The translations under genes were made by a program, and so were the position numbers. The notes under the pieces are model-generated. The model had not been told where the DNA came from and made no database searches. It saw only the letters and a list, made by a program, of their open reading frames with translations. This document shows, in pieces, positions 25,941 to 34,415 of a DNA stretch of 36,655 nucleotides. The first letter of the stretch is position 1. Every line of letters begins with the position of its first letter. Location of the stretch: positions 1 to 36,655 of the forward strand of contig LFTI01000042.1 of the NCBI GenBank assembly GCA_001513285.1, read 5' to 3'. The stretch is from Rikenellaceae bacterium DTU049 (GTDB taxonomy: Bacteria; Bacteroidota; Bacteroidia; Bacteroidales; DTU049).

Positions 25941-26082
25941 CACCTATCACCTATCACCTATCACCTATCACTTATAACCTATTCTCCCCCTCTCCCAGCC
26001 TCACTCATCAACTCATCAACTCATCAACTCATCAACTATCACTTATCACCTATCACTTATTACTTATCACCTATCACTTATC
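25941..26082. repeat. Tandem arrays of the 7-mer CACCTAT and the 8-mer ACTCATCA
   Basis: 25941-25982 holds six 7-mers (four perfect CACCTAT). 26003-26034 holds four perfect 8-mers ACTCATCA. 26034-26082 holds seven more 7-mers of the type AC(T/C)TATC. The array is almost free of G on the plus strand. Such short tandem repeats are prone to slippage and so should vary in length between strains. Confidence 0.9.
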
Positions 26083-26083
26083 A

Positions 26084-26140
26084 CTCGTCTCCCAGTCTCC
26101 AAATCTCTCCCTCACCCAATCTCCTCGTCTCCCACTCTCC
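26084..26140. repeat. Direct 17-bp repeat spanning the MFS gene 3' end
   Basis: CTCGTCTCCCAGTCTCC (26084-26100) recurs at 26124-26140 with one change. The second copy lies inside the MFS coding sequence and encodes part of its last residues. Confidence 0.75.
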
Positions 26141-27416
26141 TTTTCACTCTTTCACCGATCCTACTATAAAAAATCAAATATAAATAAGAAATTAATAAAA
26201 TGCTATAAGCATATTGCATATTAATTTTATCACTTAACCAGCCAAAAAAGGGACCCATTATAGCACCGCCTATGATGCCCATTATCAGAAGTGCAGAGAC
26301 GATTTCTGCTTTATCACCAGAATTTCTGATTGCTATTGGCCATATACTAGGCCACATTATAGAATGTGCGAAACCTAATATAGGAACTGCAAATACTGAT
26401 ATATTACGCGGTAATGTTAAAATGGCAATTGTTATGGCGATTCCTAAAATACTAAACAACATAAGCATTTTTTCTTGCGAAATATATTTGGGTATTAGAA
26501 CTATTCCTATCAAATAGCCTATTATCATCCCAGTCATTACATATGATGTGAAATAGTGCGGAGTGCTGAAATCTATGCACCAGTTGGAGATACATAATTT
26601 TAATGGTTGTAAATTAGACGTTTGTGCATAGGCTACGCTGCTATCTCCTGCTATGACTTCTGCCCCTACATATAAAAATATTGCTATAAATCCTAGCCAT
26701 GAATGTGTAGGTATGCCTCTGAAAGAGTATTTTTGTTTTTTTGTTTTTTCTCTTGTATCTACTGGCTTCATAGCATAGAATATAAACATTAAAGCTATTA
26801 AGCAAATAGCCATAATTAGGTATGGAGATATAATAGAATGTGCTAAATTATCTAAATAAACGATCCTATCTGCTGTGGATAGTTGACTAAGGTGTGAACT
26901 AATGTCTTGTGCTTTGGTAGAGCCAAATAATACTCCTCCTAGTATCAAACCTCCTAATGCTCCCGCTATCTTATTTGCTATTCCCATTATGCTAATTCTT
27001 TTAGCTGCACTTTCTATTGATCCTAATAGTGTAACATATAGATTAGATGCTGTCTGCATTAAAGTCAAGCCAGCTCCTTGCAGAAATAATCCTATTAAAA
27101 ATATAGGAAAAGATCTGTATATGGCTGCTGGTATAAAGATCAATGAACCTAATATTATCAAACCTAATCCAATTAATATTCCTCTGATTAATGATATTCG
27201 CTCTAATAATAATGCTGATGGAATGGCTAATAGAAAATATGATATATAAAAAGCTGCTGTTACTAGAAATGCTTCAAACCATCCTATCTCACATATTATT
27301 CTGAAATATGGTATCAGTATGCTATTTAACCAAGTAAAAAAACCAAATACGAAAAATAATATTCCTATACTCAATAGTGAACGCCTCTCACCAACTCTAT
27401 CTATAGCTGTATTCAT
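26112..27416 (-). CDS. MFS sugar transporter of the fucose/glucose-galactose permease (FHS) family
   Basis: This 434-aa inner-membrane protein has about twelve transmembrane helices. The family hallmark is the block FLQGAGLTLMQTASNLYVTLLGSIESAAKRISIMGIANKIAG, the usual FucP/GluP-type helix 4-5 region, where NPY is here NLY. Sugar-proton symport is expected; the exact substrate cannot be told. It stands alone with no sugar kinase or hydrolase nearby. The last 15 or so residues (RIGERVKRRVGDEEIG) are encoded by the C-rich repeat tract that fills the adjacent gap, so the present tail probably arose by repeat expansion or a lost original stop. The promoter box TAATTTTG lies 27 bases before the ATG. 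Confidence 0.92.
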   Translation of the reverse strand: MNTAIDRVGERRSLLSIGILFFVFGFFTWLNSILIPYFRIICEIGWFEAFLVTAAFYISYFLLAIPSALLLERISLIRGILIGLGLIILGSLIFIPAAIYRSFPIFLIGLFLQGAGLTLMQTASNLYVTLLGSIESAAKRISIMGIANKIAGALGGLILGGVLFGSTKAQDISSHLSQLSTADRIVYLDNLAHSIISPYLIMAICLIALMFIFYAMKPVDTREKTKKQKYSFRGIPTHSWLGFIAIFLYVGAEVIAGDSSVAYAQTSNLQPLKLCISNWCIDFSTPHYFTSYVMTGMIIGYLIGIVLIPKYISQEKMLMLFSILGIAITIAILTLPRNISVFAVPILGFAHSIMWPSIWPIAIRNSGDKAEIVSALLIMGIIGGAIMGPFFGWLSDKINMQYAYSILLISYLYLIFYSRIGERVKRRVGDEEIG

Positions 27417-27442
27417 TTGATTATTTTTTTTAATTAAATTGC

Positions 27443-27450
27443 CAAAATTA
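27443..27450 (-). promoter_or_regulatory. -7 promoter element for the MFS gene
   Basis: The minus strand reads TAATTTTG in the 124-base divergent gap shared with the large surface protein gene. Confidence 0.55.
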
Positions 27451-27505
27451 TTATTTTTTTACAAATGATTAATATTAATTTAATGTATTTTTTATTTATT
27501 TATGT

Positions 27506-27513
27506 TAATTTTG
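27506..27513 (+). promoter_or_regulatory. -7 promoter element that decides the start of the large surface protein
   Basis: TAATTTTG begins 4 bases after an in-frame ATG at 27502. Since the promoter lies inside that longer reading frame, translation must start later, at 27541, 27 bases past the box. Confidence 0.65.
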
Positions 27514-27540
27514 TGTATGTGCATTTTAAATTTAATAAAT

Positions 27541-30500
27541 ATGAAAATCAAATATTATATTTTCTTTTTCTTATTAATGTTTATTACCACTATAGATGCA
27601 CAGACTGTACTTCTTGATGATTTTAACAGATCTGACAATAATACTGTGGGTAATGGATGGTCAGAAACAGAAACATCATCACCATCCAGTATATCCATTT
27701 CATCCAATAACTTAAAGATGGGATCAGGTACTACGGGAAGAGACTGGGCATATCAGGATATATCATCGCATTATACTACTGCAGGTTTATCATCTAATAC
27801 TATGGACTCAATGGTGTGGGCTATAAATTTCTATCAGACACGTACAGATCCATCTGGCTTTGATAAAGGTAATTATGGTATAGCCTTTGTGCTTGGTAGT
27901 ACTAACTCAAGCTATGCTGATGGAAATGGTTATGCGGTAGTCCTTGGTCAAAGCGGTTCAACTGATGCTATTAGACTTGTAAAGTTTTCTGGAGGAATGG
28001 ATTTGAATAGCAATTTAACAAATATAATTAGTTACAGTGATTATGGTAAAGTATATATTAGTATAAAAGTAACATACAAGCCATCTACAAATACATGGAG
28101 ACTCTATGCAGAATCTAGCTCTACAGCATTTCCACAATCAGATCCACGAAATACATCTACATCAGTTGGATCAGCTACAGATAACACATACACAGGATCT
28201 AGTTATGATTTAAAATACCTGGGTTGTTTATGGAATCATAGTACTGGTTCATCTGACTATGCTTTATTTGATGATATATACATACCCAAATCTAGTGTGA
28301 TAGGCTATTCAGATATTGTGGCAGTTTCTAATTCAGAAGCCACTTATGTACCATCAAATATTAATACAGCTGGACCACTCACATCTAGCCAAGGTACACA
28401 AGTGTGGCAATTTAAAATTCGTGATGGAGGAGCCAGCTTAAATGATGCAGATAATTTACCTACAATTGTTACTGGTATTAAGATAATGAATGATAATAGT
28501 ACAAATATAAACTGGAGTACTGCTATAAAATCTATTGATCTATTTGATGGTAGTACAAATGTAGGCTCTTTGCAGAATGGTAGTGCTAATCTCACATCTA
28601 CTTATGCTAATTTTACGGGATTAAGTATTTCAGTTTCAGATAATACTGAAAAGACAATAACAGTAAGACTTACACTAAGTTGTCCATTAGGTACTGGGAA
28701 TGAAGAAGGCGACTATTTCAGGTTCAGTATTAGTGCTGCAGATGTATCAACACAATCATCTAGTACAAGCTCTCAAATGGCTAATTTCTCTACTGCATCT
28801 AGTTCGTCTGTATCACCACGAAATGAGATTCAAGTAACAGCAACAAGGTTATTTTTCACACAACAACCCACTAATACACAAGTAAACGAAGTAATGACAC
28901 CAGCAGTTATAGTGTCAGCAGTAGATGAATGTGGTAATATGGATACATCATTTAATGGGAATATAAATATCATTAGTACTGGAACAATGACAGATGATAC
29001 TATAACTGTAGCTGCTAGTGATGGGCAAGCAAGTTTTGATAGTATTATTCATAGTGCTACAGATACTGGCATAGTGCTTATAGCTTTTGCAACTGGCTTA
29101 ACAAGAGATACTAGCAATGCTTTTAATATTTATTTAGTTACACAATTTGAGGATGGTGATTTTGTTGTTTTATCTTTATGTAGTAATATAGCTTCATGTC
29201 AGAGTGGATATACTGCTGGAGATGATGAGATCAGTTTTATGTGTTTTAAAAATATTAGTACAAATGATGAATTTATAATAACTGATAATGGCTACGAGCG
29301 TGTTGATACTAATAAATGGGGTACTTCTGAAGGTACATATTTAATAAAACGTACAGGAGGAACGATTCCCGCTGGTACAGTGATTACCATTAGATTAAAA
29401 AATAATTCACCATACTTCGAAGGCGTTTATCCAGATAATAATTGGTCTATGACTAATATAGGTTGGGCAGGTACTTCTGTGGTTTTAAATAGTAATGGCG
29501 ATCAAATTTACTTTCTACAAGGTGGTACGTGGTATAAAGGATCAGCAATTAATGCACATGATGCTACATATACACCAGGACATTATTTATTTGCTTTTAA
29601 TACAAATGATTCTTGGACCTCATTTGGTAATAGTACTCAAGAATCGGGACTAGTAATGGGTTTGGAGTGTATGTCTATGATGCCAGGAGTAGCCACTGAT
29701 TTTATTATTTACACTGGATCTACTGACACTGCTTCTAAAATAGATTGGATACGCAGAGTAAATAATCCAGCTAATTGGACTTCATTTAGTGATTGTAATG
29801 GATATTACGCTGACAATCGTCATTATCAAGAAAGTTATGGCATTTCGACAAGTGCTAGTGGCGCTTATGTATGGACGGGAGAAAAAAATAATAATTGGTT
29901 TGATTGTGGAAACTGGCAAAATCTTAAAGTTCCTGATACTCTTGCCAATGTGATAATACCTGTAAATGGTGTTACAAATGAAGTTATTATCCCAGCTCCT
30001 CCCACTACTCCTATATTATATCATGCAGCATACTGTCGCGATATCACCATTGATTCCACAAGAACTTTCACTTTTTCTAGTTCAAATTCCAAATTATGGG
30101 TATATAGAAATATGAATATTAATACATCTTTTTCATTAACACAAGGCTTGGTTCTTTTTAAAGGTTCTGAAAATGGCACTTTATCTATTGATGATGATGT
30201 TACTGCAAAATTTTATAATGTAGAAATAGATAAAAATACAACATCAGCTAATCTCTTTCTTGCTGACGACAATAGTTCATTGATAGTTAAAAACCAATTA
30301 ACTTTAACAAAAGGGATTATTAATAATCAAAATAATAATTCATTTGTAATAATAGAAAATTCTGATCCCAATGCTATCAGTTCATACGGTATAAACAGTT
30401 ACATTGCTAATAAAATCAAACGCAATGTTATTTCTACAGGTAGTTACGATTTACCATTAGGTACTACTTCATATTATGAGCTTGCAAATATTAATTTGAA

Positions 30501-31419
30501 TAATGCACCTAGTATAAATTATATAAGTGCTAAATTTAATACTCCAATATCTCCAATAGATATATCAGGATTAGGACTTTATGTTAATGGAACACTATTA
30601 ACTGAATTATTAAATTATGGATATTGGACAATAGAGCAACAAGGTGCTACAACAATAGATTATGATATTACTATAACATCACGTGGTCACACAAATCAAG
30701 GACCTTTCGCTGCTGCTCATACAATAGTGAAAAGAGAAAATTCATCTTCAAATTGGTCTTTAGCAGGGTTACATAATAATTCAGATCAAGCTATGGGGAC
30801 AGACCTAAATGGTACAAATTGGGTAAGAGCTAAACGAACTAATCTTACAGTAATGTCTGATTTTGCTATTGCTAAAGGTACTGGTCCTTTACCAATAAAT
30901 TTATTATATTTCGATGCATACATGGAAAATCAACAAATTAAATTAAAATGGGCTACAGCTTCTGAACAGAATGTGTCTCACTTCTCTATTTATCGTAATA
31001 ATTATACTAAAAATTCACAAAATGCGATTTTAAATATTCCTGCTTTTGGTAACAGTAATCAGCTACAAGAATATATCGAAACAGATTACAATCCTGTAAA
31101 TGGATGGAATACTTATTATTTAGAAGAGATCGATTATGATGGTACCCAAACACTAGTAGCTACTGATGCTATTTATTATAATATTGATAAAGGGTTAGAA
31201 TACAATTATGATAGAAGTTCACAAACTTTATCAATTCATATTAATGAAAATTGTGATAATTATAAATCATTTTTTATTTACTCAATAGATGGTAAAATTT
31301 TATACAATTATGATATTACTAATATTAATGATATATCCATCCCATTAAATATTAGTTCACCAGTTATATTAAAATTTATTATTTGCTATACTACCCAGCA
31401 ATATTTGTTAGTCCCTTAA
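27541..31419 (+). CDS. Large secreted multidomain surface protein, probable T9SS substrate
   Basis: This 1292-aa protein starts at MKIKYYIFFFLLMF, because an upstream in-frame ATG (27502) precedes the promoter box. A signal peptide ends near TIDAQ. An N-terminal concanavalin/LamG-like region begins DDFNRSDNNTVGNGW. A beta-sandwich region follows (SLNDADNLPTIVTGIKI), then an Ig-like stretch (FFTQQPTNTQVNEV), an LTD-like domain (GDDEISFMCFKNISTNDEFIITDNGY), and the NWFDCGNWQNLKVPDT motif common in Bacteroidota surface proteins. The tail has LPINLLYFDAY, KLKWATASEQNVSHFSIYR and a final IYSIDGKILYNYDI segment, like a T9SS type A sorting domain but with an atypical ending (CYTTQQYLLVP). The ligand or substrate is unknown and no enzymatic motif is visible. 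Confidence 0.88.
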   Translation: MKIKYYIFFFLLMFITTIDAQTVLLDDFNRSDNNTVGNGWSETETSSPSSISISSNNLKMGSGTTGRDWAYQDISSHYTTAGLSSNTMDSMVWAINFYQTRTDPSGFDKGNYGIAFVLGSTNSSYADGNGYAVVLGQSGSTDAIRLVKFSGGMDLNSNLTNIISYSDYGKVYISIKVTYKPSTNTWRLYAESSSTAFPQSDPRNTSTSVGSATDNTYTGSSYDLKYLGCLWNHSTGSSDYALFDDIYIPKSSVIGYSDIVAVSNSEATYVPSNINTAGPLTSSQGTQVWQFKIRDGGASLNDADNLPTIVTGIKIMNDNSTNINWSTAIKSIDLFDGSTNVGSLQNGSANLTSTYANFTGLSISVSDNTEKTITVRLTLSCPLGTGNEEGDYFRFSISAADVSTQSSSTSSQMANFSTASSSSVSPRNEIQVTATRLFFTQQPTNTQVNEVMTPAVIVSAVDECGNMDTSFNGNINIISTGTMTDDTITVAASDGQASFDSIIHSATDTGIVLIAFATGLTRDTSNAFNIYLVTQFEDGDFVVLSLCSNIASCQSGYTAGDDEISFMCFKNISTNDEFIITDNGYERVDTNKWGTSEGTYLIKRTGGTIPAGTVITIRLKNNSPYFEGVYPDNNWSMTNIGWAGTSVVLNSNGDQIYFLQGGTWYKGSAINAHDATYTPGHYLFAFNTNDSWTSFGNSTQESGLVMGLECMSMMPGVATDFIIYTGSTDTASKIDWIRRVNNPANWTSFSDCNGYYADNRHYQESYGISTSASGAYVWTGEKNNNWFDCGNWQNLKVPDTLANVIIPVNGVTNEVIIPAPPTTPILYHAAYCRDITIDSTRTFTFSSSNSKLWVYRNMNINTSFSLTQGLVLFKGSENGTLSIDDDVTAKFYNVEIDKNTTSANLFLADDNSSLIVKNQLTLTKGIINNQNNNSFVIIENSDPNAISSYGINSYIANKIKRNVISTGSYDLPLGTTSYYELANINLNNAPSINYISAKFNTPISPIDISGLGLYVNGTLLTELLNYGYWTIEQQGATTIDYDITITSRGHTNQGPFAAAHTIVKRENSSSNWSLAGLHNNSDQAMGTDLNGTNWVRAKRTNLTVMSDFAIAKGTGPLPINLLYFDAYMENQQIKLKWATASEQNVSHFSIYRNNYTKNSQNAILNIPAFGNSNQLQEYIETDYNPVNGWNTYYLEEIDYDGTQTLVATDAIYYNIDKGLEYNYDRSSQTLSIHINENCDNYKSFFIYSIDGKILYNYDITNINDISIPLNISSPVILKFIICYTTQQYLLVP

Positions 31420-31506
31420 TGTTTATTGACTTATTATTATAGAGCTATTTCATAAATAATATTGCTAATAAATAAAAAACTACGAAATTTGCAAAAAATA
31501 AATATT

Positions 31507-33030
31507 ATGGCTCAAGATAATGAACTATTCAAAAAGCTAGTATCACATTGCAAAGAATATGGTTTCATATTCCCATCTTCAGAAATTTATGACGGTTTAT
31601 CTGCTGTATATGATTATGGACAATATGGCGTAGAGCTTAAAAATAATATAAAACAATATTGGTGGAGAAGCATGGTTCAGTATCACGAAAATATTGTTGG
31701 AATAGATGCTGCTATATTGATGCATCCTAAAGTATGGAAAGCTAGCGGACACGTAGATGCATTCAATGATCCATTAATAGACAACAAAGATAGCAAGATC
31801 AGATACAAAGCTGATCAATTAGTAGAAGATTATATCAATAAACTTTATGAAAAAGCCGAAAAAGAAGTAGAAAAAGCTAAAAAACGTTTCGGTGATAATT
31901 TTGATGAAAAATTATTTAGAGATACTAATGAAAAAGTGAAAAAATATATAGATGAAGCTAAAATAATTACTGATAAATTAGTAAAATTATTAGAAGAAAA
32001 CAATTTGGCTGGATTAAAAAAATTAATAGAAGAATTAAAAATTGTTTGCCCTGTTAGTGGAACGTGTAACTGGACAGATGTTAGACAGTTTAATTTAATG
32101 TTTAGCACTCAGCTGGGTAGTACTGCAGAGGATGCGATGACGATTTATTTAAGACCAGAAACTGCTCAAGGTATTTATGTGAATTATTTAAATATTTTAA
32201 AAACTTCTAGACAAAAACTGCCTTTTGGTATAGCTCAAATAGGCAAAGCGTTTAGAAATGAAATTGTTGCTAGACAATTTATTTTTAGAATGAGGGAATT
32301 CGAACAAATGGAAATGCAATATTTTGTGAAACCAGGCACAGAAAAAGAGTGGTTCGAATATTGGAAAGAGCAAAGAATGCAATGGCATCTATCATTGGGC
32401 ATACCAAAAGAAAAATATCGATGGCATGAGCACGAAAAATTAGCTCATTATGCTAATGCAGCTGTAGATATAGAATATGATTTTCCATTTGGATTTAAAG
32501 AGCTAGAAGGCATTCACTCACGTACAGATTATGACCTTAAGAGACATCAAGAGTTTAGTGGTAAAAAAATGTTGTATTTCGATCCTGATATTCAAGATTC
32601 ATATATTCCATATGTTGTAGAAACATCTATTGGTTTAGATAGAACAATATTAGCAGTGCTATCACATGCATTTACTGAGGATACATTGAGTGATGGCACT
32701 ACTAGAGTAGTGCTAAAAATACCAGATTTTCTAGCTCCTATTAAAGTTGCTATTCTTCCCTTAGTTAAAAAAGATGGGATGAATGACTATGCTTTAAATA
32801 TTTTTAATGATCTTAAAAAATATTATCTATGCCAATATGATGAAAAGGACAGCATAGGAAGACGCTATCGCAGACAGGACGCTATAGGTACTCCATATTG
32901 CATCACAGTGGATGGACAGACCTTAGAAGATAATACTGTAACAATAAGAGAAAGAGATAGTATGCTACAAGATCGCATTCCTGTTGATAATATTAGAAAA
33001 TATTTACATGATAAATTAAATGTGATATGA
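31507..33030 (+). CDS. glyS: Glycyl-tRNA synthetase, homodimeric type
   Basis: This 507-aa class II synthetase charges tRNA-Gly and is the single-chain (eukaryote/archaea-like) form used by Bacteroidota. The start at MAQDNELFKKL was preferred to an upstream in-frame ATG at 31462 because family members begin MAQE-like and the upstream piece (MLINKKLRNLQK) is atypical. Motifs are SEIYDGLSAVYDYGQYGVELKNN, PVSGTCNW, LRPETAQGIYVNY, motif 2 IGKAFRNEI, REFEQMEMQYFV, the glycine-binding VVETSIGLDRTILAVL (motif 3), and the C-terminal anticodon-binding domain (from FLAPIKVAILPL). A Lys/Glu-rich insert (about 115-175) is coiled-coil-like and includes GDNFDEKLF. It overlaps ftsE by 4 bases, so translation is coupled. 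Confidence 0.96.
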   Translation: MAQDNELFKKLVSHCKEYGFIFPSSEIYDGLSAVYDYGQYGVELKNNIKQYWWRSMVQYHENIVGIDAAILMHPKVWKASGHVDAFNDPLIDNKDSKIRYKADQLVEDYINKLYEKAEKEVEKAKKRFGDNFDEKLFRDTNEKVKKYIDEAKIITDKLVKLLEENNLAGLKKLIEELKIVCPVSGTCNWTDVRQFNLMFSTQLGSTAEDAMTIYLRPETAQGIYVNYLNILKTSRQKLPFGIAQIGKAFRNEIVARQFIFRMREFEQMEMQYFVKPGTEKEWFEYWKEQRMQWHLSLGIPKEKYRWHEHEKLAHYANAAVDIEYDFPFGFKELEGIHSRTDYDLKRHQEFSGKKMLYFDPDIQDSYIPYVVETSIGLDRTILAVLSHAFTEDTLSDGTTRVVLKIPDFLAPIKVAILPLVKKDGMNDYALNIFNDLKKYYLCQYDEKDSIGRRYRRQDAIGTPYCITVDGQTLEDNTVTIRERDSMLQDRIPVDNIRKYLHDKLNVI

Positions 33031-33731
33031 AAAAAGAAAATAAAATTATTGAAAATATTAATTCAGATGTATTAGTAGAACTCGTAAATGCTAATATTAA
33101 CATACAGGATAGAATAGTTCTACAAGGTGTATCTCTTAGATTGAAAAAAGGAGATTTTATCTATTTGATAGGAAAAACAGGAAGTGGTAAATCTTCATTA
33201 TTAAAAACATTGTATGCCGATCAACCTTTTAATGGAGATAAAGGAATAGTACTGGGCTATGATTTAAAAAACATCAAACCTAAACAAATTCAAGAGTTAC
33301 GAAGAAAAATAGGTATTATTTTTCAAGATTTTCAATTATTAATAGATAGAAATGTAGAAAAAAACTTAGAATTTGTGCTAAAAGCAACTGGTTGGAAAGA
33401 TAAAAACCAAATTAACGATAAAATAGACGAAGTTTTAGAAATGGTTGGTTTGAGAGATGTAAGAAAAAAAATGCCTCATCAATTATCTGGTGGTGAACAG
33501 CAAAAACTAGTTATCGCTCGAGCCTTATTAAATGATCCGGAACTAATTTTAGCTGATGAACCTACTGGCAACCTAGATTTAGCATCATCAAAAGATATAT
33601 TGGATATTTTGATAAAATTAAAAAATAATAATCGAGCTATTATAATGGCTACACACGATTTATTATCTATACAGTCTTATCCACAGAAAACTTTCAAATG
33701 CGAAGATGGTGTCTTTGCAGAAATGATATGA
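33027..33731 (+). CDS. ftsE: FtsE-like ABC transporter ATPase
   Basis: This 234-aa ATPase matches FtsE, which with membrane partner FtsX recruits peptidoglycan hydrolases at the division septum. It has Walker [10 protein letters not shown] (49-57), Q-loop IIFQDFQLL, the ABC signature [16 protein letters not shown], Walker [13 protein letters not shown] and the switch His (THDLLS). The [23 protein letters not shown] segment is typical of Bacteroidota FtsE. No ftsX follows in the window, so the partner must be encoded elsewhere, which is usual in this phylum. ATGA overlap with glyS indicates cotranscription and coupled translation. A LolD-like lipoprotein exporter is the main alternative. Confidence 0.88.
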   Translation: MKKENKIIENINSDVLVELVNANINIQDRIVLQGVSLRLKKGDFIYLIGKTGSGKSSLLKTLYADQPFNGDKGIVLGYDLKNIKPKQIQELRRKIGIIFQDFQLLIDRNVEKNLEFVLKATGWKDKNQINDKIDEVLEMVGLRDVRKKMPHQLSGGEQQKLVIARALLNDPELILADEPTGNLDLASSKDILDILIKLKNNNRAIIMATHDLLSIQSYPQKTFKCEDGVFAEMI

Positions 33732-33751
33732 GAAATATTGGGTTTTAATAG

Positions 33752-33928
33752 TCCACAAATGAACACAAATTTAAAATTATGGTTGAGAAGTTGATGAGTT
33801 TATAAGTTGATAAGTGATTAATGATTAGTGATGGGATAAGGAGTTTAGTAAAATAATAGTTCTAAATTAGTTCACAAATGCACTTAAAAAAACTAAATTA
33901 TCAGTGTTAATTTGTGTAAATTTGTGGA
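33752..33928. repeat. Palindromic element built of CACAAAT nonamers
   Basis: The left arm (from 33752, TCCACAAATGAACACAAAT) and the reverse complement of the right arm (to 33928, TCCACAAATTTACACAAAT) match at about 19 of 23 positions and lie 177 bases apart end to end. Further direct copies lie at 33871-33882 and 33963-33980. It resembles the CACAAAG pair at 25656-25807 with the last base changed. It lies in the 272-base gap between ftsE and the DsrE gene. Confidence 0.6.
33789..33828. repeat. Degenerate 8-mer tandem repeat of AGTTGATG type
   Basis: Five consecutive units read AGTTGATG, AGTTTATA, AGTTGATA, AGTGATTA, ATGATTAG. The first unit is a rotation of the reverse complement of ACTCATCA, the 8-mer at 26003-26034. 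The same repeat family therefore occurs at both sites on opposite strands. Confidence 0.65.
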
Positions 33929-34003
33929 TAAAATTATAGACAAGGCGAGTTAGATATTTATTGTCCACAAATGCACAAAAATAAAAATTAAAAATAAAAA
34001 ATT

Positions 34004-34357
34004 ATGAAAATATTAATTGTAATTAATGATGCTCCCTATGGTGATGATAGACCATATAATGCATTGAGAACAGCTATGACATTGCAAAAAGAACATGATA
34101 ATGTCTCAGTTAAGGTCTTCTTATTTGCAGATGCTATATTTTGTGCTAAATCTGATCAAAAAACTTCAGATGGACAATATAATATTGAGCGAATGATTAA
34201 AAGTATATTGTCTCATGGAGCAGAGGTAAAAGTATGTAGTAGCTGCGCTGCTGTGAGAGGTATAAATGAGAGCGATTTAATACCAAATGTACAATTGAGT
34301 AATATGAAAGAATTCACTCAATGGGTTATAGATTGCGATAAAATCTTATCATTCTAA
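34004..34357 (+). CDS. DsrE/DsrF-like sulfur relay family protein
   Basis: This 117-aa protein has the DsrE-type alpha/beta fold: MKILIVINDAPYGDDRPYNALRTAMTLQKE (strand and long helix), VKVFLFADAIFCAK, then HGAEVKVCSSCAAVRGI with C78 and C81, and the last helix ending TQWVIDCDKILSF. Single-gene members of this family are small cytoplasmic proteins linked to sulfur or redox chemistry; the CxxC here (CSSC) could hold a sulfane sulfur or metal. It is not near dsr or tusBCD genes, so a function in sulfur relay is only a family inference. It has no obvious TAnnTTTG box; a CACAAAT-rich gap lies upstream. Confidence 0.85.
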   Translation: MKILIVINDAPYGDDRPYNALRTAMTLQKEHDNVSVKVFLFADAIFCAKSDQKTSDGQYNIERMIKSILSHGAEVKVCSSCAAVRGINESDLIPNVQLSNMKEFTQWVIDCDKILSF

Positions 34358-34383
34358 AGTTTTACAATAATAGCTATATTTAC

Positions 34384-34391
34384 TAATTTTG
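34384..34391 (+). promoter_or_regulatory. -7 promoter element for mtaB-IMPase
   Basis: TAATTTTG lies 24 bases before the mtaB ATG, in the 58-base gap after the DsrE gene. Confidence 0.55.
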
Positions 34392-34415
34392 CATTGAAAT
34401 TTTCTAAAATTTACA

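Larger units (their letters stand above)
25578..26111. repeat. Repeat-rich convergent gap between rarA and the MFS transporter gene
   Basis: This 534-base gap holds no gene. In order it contains an alternating TA run (about 25594-25609), a 279-bp palindromic element (25611-25889), and pyrimidine-rich tandem 7-mers and 8-mers (25941-26082) that continue as longer C-rich repeats into the transporter gene. Each is listed separately. Confidence 0.8.

Noticed and set aside
25941-26082. CRISPR-like repetitive array
   Set aside because: The units are 7-8 bases with no unique spacers and there are no cas genes. It is a short tandem repeat.
31462-31506. Upstream start of glycyl-tRNA synthetase at 31462
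   Set aside because: The extra 15 residues do not match the family N terminus, which begins at the MAQDNELFKKL Met at 31507.
33027-34003. A complete ftsEX pair
   Set aside because: The only gene after ftsE is the DsrE-like gene; the gap contains repeats and no permease.
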